This document shows, piece by piece, positions 60,793-64,000 of a stretch of DNA of 64,000 nt. Below the pieces are notes generated by a model. That model was not told where the DNA came from. It searched no databases and was given only the letters and a program-made list of their open reading frames with translations. The position numbers were made by a program, and so were the translations under genes. The stretch comes from Cytospora piceicola (lineage: Eukaryota > Ascomycota > Sordariomycetes > Diaporthales > Cytosporaceae): NCBI GenBank assembly GCA_023375675.1, contig JALQBC010000006.1:558001-622000 (forward strand), written 5' to 3'. How positions within the stretch are numbered: the first letter of the stretch is position 1; the number at the start of each line of letters is the position of its first letter.

Positions 60793-61538
60793 TTCAGCTG
60801 TAAGATGACGACGTTGGTCCGTCCCTTTAGCATGTGCACCACATTGATAGATTTTGGGTTTATCCCGACGAGGCGGTATGCCGGGGAACTTTCTAGCTTT
60901 ACTACCTACCTACCTACCTAGGTAGACTAGGTGTTTACTGTGTAATAACGACATGCAATAACTGACAGGCCTGATAGGCTAGCAGGTAGCAGAGCTACCT
61001 AGGTAGAGAGTCCCCCGATTTGATTCCAAGGACGTACCGATATACGATATACGTACATACATACCTTGGTAGGTGCTCTGGTATTGTACGGTGTAGGTAC
61101 AGTACCTAGGCAGGTTTACTGGCAAGGCCTGGCAAAGAGAAGAGGCATGTCTCGTCTCGTCCCGACCTTCTGACGGAGTTGCCCCATAGTAGCTCAGTCA
61201 ACACCATACTCGATCCAGCATTCTCCTCTTTTTTCATTCGCGAGGGTTTGCACACGACAGCACACTTGCTGCCCGTCTAGCCGTCTAAGCCCACGAAAAC
61301 GGGGCCGACCTGCCTGCGCTGCGCCCTGTGCCTCATCACGCATCCGGCCAGCCAGCCTGATCATCATCACCACCACTTTTTTTTTTGCTACGGCACGCAC
61401 GGGGAACATCTTATTATCATATTATTGTGGTTATTATTTTCAGCTTCTGTTTACCCTTTAAAACCCCACTCCATACAGCCAGTCAGTCAACAACAACAGG
61501 GACACAGCAACAACAGCTGTGAAACCTGAGACGGCCAG

Positions 61539-61600
61539 CCATCATCACCATCACCATCACCATCACCATCACCATCACCATCACCATCATCATCATCATC
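61539..61600. repeat. (CATCAC)n hexanucleotide repeat followed by (CAT)n
   Basis: A nearly perfect run of CACCAT/CATCAC units about 60 bases long, in the region expected to be promoter or leader of the last gene. Confidence 0.9.
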
Positions 61601-62199
61601 TACTAGCTACATCTACCTAGGTATCTATCTATCTTGCCCAACCCTCCCGGCGGATTACAGTACCCAACCAAAAAAAAACCAACCATCCCTTTTGGGCTCT
61701 CGTAGTCAGTCATCAAGGTTTGGGATTCTAACCTTGGCCAAACCAGTTTACTGGACCTTGTTGGATCGACCGACCCCTTGCTCCTCTTTCCTCCAAGTAC
61801 CTCACTGAGAGACTATTTTTACTCCGGGTCCATCATTTGTTGACCACTCTTCCTCTTTACCCTCTCTCCCACCACATTATTACTGTTGTTGTTGCTGTTG
61901 TTTACCTACTTGTTGTTTACTTGACAAGTGTGAGACTGGAAAAGGCCAGAAACCTGGGACTACTTCGTCTTTTTCTTCTTCTTCTTATTTAAAGAAAAAA
62001 ACTGGAGTTGTTATTGGATTGGATTGGATCGTGGCCGCATCAATCTCGTCATACTCCCTCTTTTCCCTCGCTCTCTCTTTCCGGGTCTTGTTGCACTCGG
62101 CGGGGAAAACCAGCATCAACACACGGCATTAACCCCACCTTGGCCCAACCTCCTCTCAACGCCAGCCCGCCAGCCAGCCAGCCAGACAGCCAGACAGCC

Positions 62200-62230
62200 A
62201 GACCTACCTGACCTGACCTGACCTGACCTG
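62200..62230. repeat. (CCTGA)n pentanucleotide repeat
   Basis: About five CCTGA units, preceded by CCAGCCAG and CCAGACAG units. Confidence 0.8.
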
Positions 62231-62475
62231 ACTGTTGACCAACACACAACAAACACAAACACACACTCTTCCTCCTCACATCACAAAAACAAAGTCACCG
62301 AAAAATAACAAACGGGATCAAATCCTAGAGACCAGCCGGGAGACCGCCTTTTGGTCCGTTTCTGTTTGTGTTCCTTATACATCTTTACTACTGCTGTCTC
62401 ATTACAGAGCCAGCACAGCACAGCACAGCACCACCGCCAGCAAAGCCAGCCATTTCTGATACTCAAGTCAGTCAG

Positions 62476-62478
<3 letters not shown>

Positions 62479-62511
<33 letters not shown>

Positions 62512-62535
62512 CCCCTCTCTCCCTCTCTCTCCCCT
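62479..62535. repeat. (CT)n microsatellite and pyrimidine tract
   Basis: About 15 CT units pass into C-rich pyrimidine sequence, some 400 bases before the last gene's ATG. Such tracts are frequent in fungal promoters and 5' leaders. Confidence 0.9.
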
Positions 62536-62930
62536 CACCTCATCTCACCCTGTCTCTCCTATCACACAAACCTCCGCCATACAACAACTTCCATCACCCC
62601 GGGAACAGAAAAAGAGACAAAGTTGAGGCCTTTGAAAGTCAGTCCCATGACCTGTCCTGGCCACACCCGACCTCATATTCACACCCATCCCACACCCCTA
62701 CCCTACACTACCCTATCTTACCAGACCAAACCATAAACAAACCTTCTTGAGGCAGGTCTCCCACTCAAGGATGCCACACACTTCATCCGGACGCAGGAAA
62801 CTGACCTCATCTTACAGACAAGGCCTCCAAAAGCCCAGCCCTCCATCCGAGCTCGTCTGACATTTGAACCTCACAAGTGGAACCATCCAACAACCCAAAC
62901 AAAGTACCGTTTTATAAAACAGTCGTCACC

Positions 62931-64000
62931 ATGCCTGACACATACCGCCGCTACGAGGAGCGGGATACCTACTACGACGATGAGCCTCCAAGGGGCCCTC
63001 CATCGCGGCGCCCAGCGTCTTCCCGCGGTGGTGATGACTTTTATGACCGGAGGGAGGCCCGCTCGCCCCCTCCAGGTCACGCCGCCCGCCGCAGCGATGT
63101 GCAAGTATCTGTTCGTGACCGTGAAGAAGTAGACCGTGAGTCGAGGGTGCCACACTTCCTGCGAGATGATGGCCGCCGCCCAGAAGCCGGCCCGCTAGTC
63201 CTGCGTCAGCGCGACGTTGAGACCGTCGAGCGGGCCAGACCCCGCCCGAGGTCCCCCTCCCCCTCCAGGGAGCGCATGTCACTCAAGATGAGGGCGAGGA
63301 GCATGAGCCCTGGACCACCACCACACGAGCACCGGGAGGAGATCCGCGCGCGCGTCGTCGACCAGTCGCGGGAGCGAGTCCGGAGCCCCAGCCGGGGACC
63401 GGCCCTCGACAGGGTGCGCCTGGGAACCCGGATCATCGAGCGCCCTGAACGCACCCCGAGCCCGCCTCCGGTCTTGGACCGTCTTCGCTCGCGTATGACC
63501 GAGAGGGAGAGGTCGCCCTCGCCGAAGCCCGAGATGGATAGGAGCAGGAGCAGGATCAGGATCACCGAGAGGGAGAGAGAGCGAGAACCCACACCCAGCC
63601 CCTCTCCTCCCCCGCCTGCTGTCGAGCCGCCCGTCATCAAGGGGCCTACCATCGAGAGAGAAGTCATCACCCACTACAGGGACATTGACCATGGTAAGTT
63701 TTTCACGACCGCGTTGCTGCACACTGTCCTCCGGTTGGATAAGCTTTTCATGGAACACCCTGCTAACACCGCAATTCCACAGGCATGATCCTGGCGCACC
63801 CGCCCTCCCCGCCACCACCTGCTCCTCGCCGAGTCGATCAGCGGGAGACAGATATCGACATCTACACCGGCCGCGGTGAGACCGAGATTGACATTACACG
63901 GACACGGTCTCGCTCTCGCGGACCCCGTGCTAGCTCTCGCCCCCGTGCCCGCTCTGCATCCCGGCCGAGGCAGATGTCCTCGTACGACCCGCTCCCCAAG
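62931..64000 (+). CDS. Arg/Ser/Pro-rich low-complexity protein, 3' end beyond window
   Basis: Exon 1 is 62931-63693 and exon 2 starts at 63783, with GTAAGT...TCCACAG and CTGCTAAC before the acceptor; the phase-1 join gives IDHGMILAHPP. ATG 62931 (MPDTYRRYEERDTYYDDEP) has a good context (GTCACCATGCC); the frame continues upstream without ATG. About 326 residues are visible. They are rich in Arg, Ser, Pro and Glu, with repeated units such as ERERSPSP, RSRSRIRITERERER and DRVRLGTRIIERPERTPSP, and near the edge SRSRGPRASSRPRARSAS. This resembles an RS-like or disordered nuclear protein. I do not recognise a folded domain in the visible part; one may follow beyond the edge. Confidence 0.75.

Larger units (their letters stand above)
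57834..62930. other. 5.1-kb gene-free, microsatellite-rich region upstream of the last gene
   Basis: Base composition returns to normal at once after the element. I see no supported coding region. It holds many simple repeats (listed separately), several TACCTAGGTA-like palindromes (about 60060-60110, 60900-60930, 60990-61000, 61610-61630), T and A runs, and near the 3' end CT-rich and CA-rich sequence typical of a long 5' leader. Confidence 0.55.

Overview
The window reads as nuclear DNA of a filamentous ascomycete (Pezizomycotina, most likely Sordariomycetes). The evidence is short GT-AG introns (about 60-170 nt) with CTGAC or TACTAAC branch sites, conserved housekeeping proteins of ascomycete type, long intergenic spacers, and a large AT-rich block with the strand-symmetric C-to-T decay of repeat-induced point mutation (RIP). 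Genus and chromosome cannot be named from sequence alone.

Left part, 1-32036, is ordinary gene-bearing DNA. In order: Mediator subunit 17 (minus, 3' end outside the window), 6-phosphofructokinase (plus), an unrecognised three-exon protein with a long Gly-Ser repeat (plus), an alpha/beta hydrolase (plus), three minus-strand housekeeping genes in a row (ATP synthase subunit d, NAC alpha, ribosomal protein eL14), a LYC1-like acetyltransferase (plus), a DUF7708/STAND-like protein without a visible P-loop (minus), a gene-poor stretch with one doubtful small gene, a membrane-anchored nucleotide pyrophosphatase/phosphodiesterase (plus), a broken gamma-glutamylcyclotransferase/AIG2-like gene (minus), and a Uls1-like SNF2 ATPase with RING finger and SUMO-interacting motif (plus). 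The genes look independently transcribed; no metabolic cluster is apparent.

Middle part, 32730-57829, is a 25.1-kb AT-rich island bounded by 70-bp terminal inverted repeats (TIRs) and flanked on both sides by CTAA. Most of it is heavily RIPped (CA and TG nearly absent, TA in great excess, frames broken by TAA/TAG). Inside I can trace on the plus strand a decayed Helitron-type protein (DUF6570-like, Helitron-like N and Pif1 helicase regions), a tRNA-like gene with a T9 terminator, a 96-bp coding repeat, 17-bp and 18-bp minisatellites, a decayed acidic-repeat coding segment, and a 7-kb block with a GTATATAC-like motif recurring roughly every 100 bp. Two short stretches escaped RIP: the hairpin-rich centre near 39.9-40.15 kb and the last 270 bp. 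The island is either one giant TIR element that carries a Helitron-like gene, or a nest of elements. It is the main candidate for something undescribed.

Right part, 57834-64000: 5.1 kb without convincing genes, rich in microsatellites and TACCTAGGTA-type motifs, leads to the first two exons of an Arg/Ser/Pro-rich protein that runs off the right edge.
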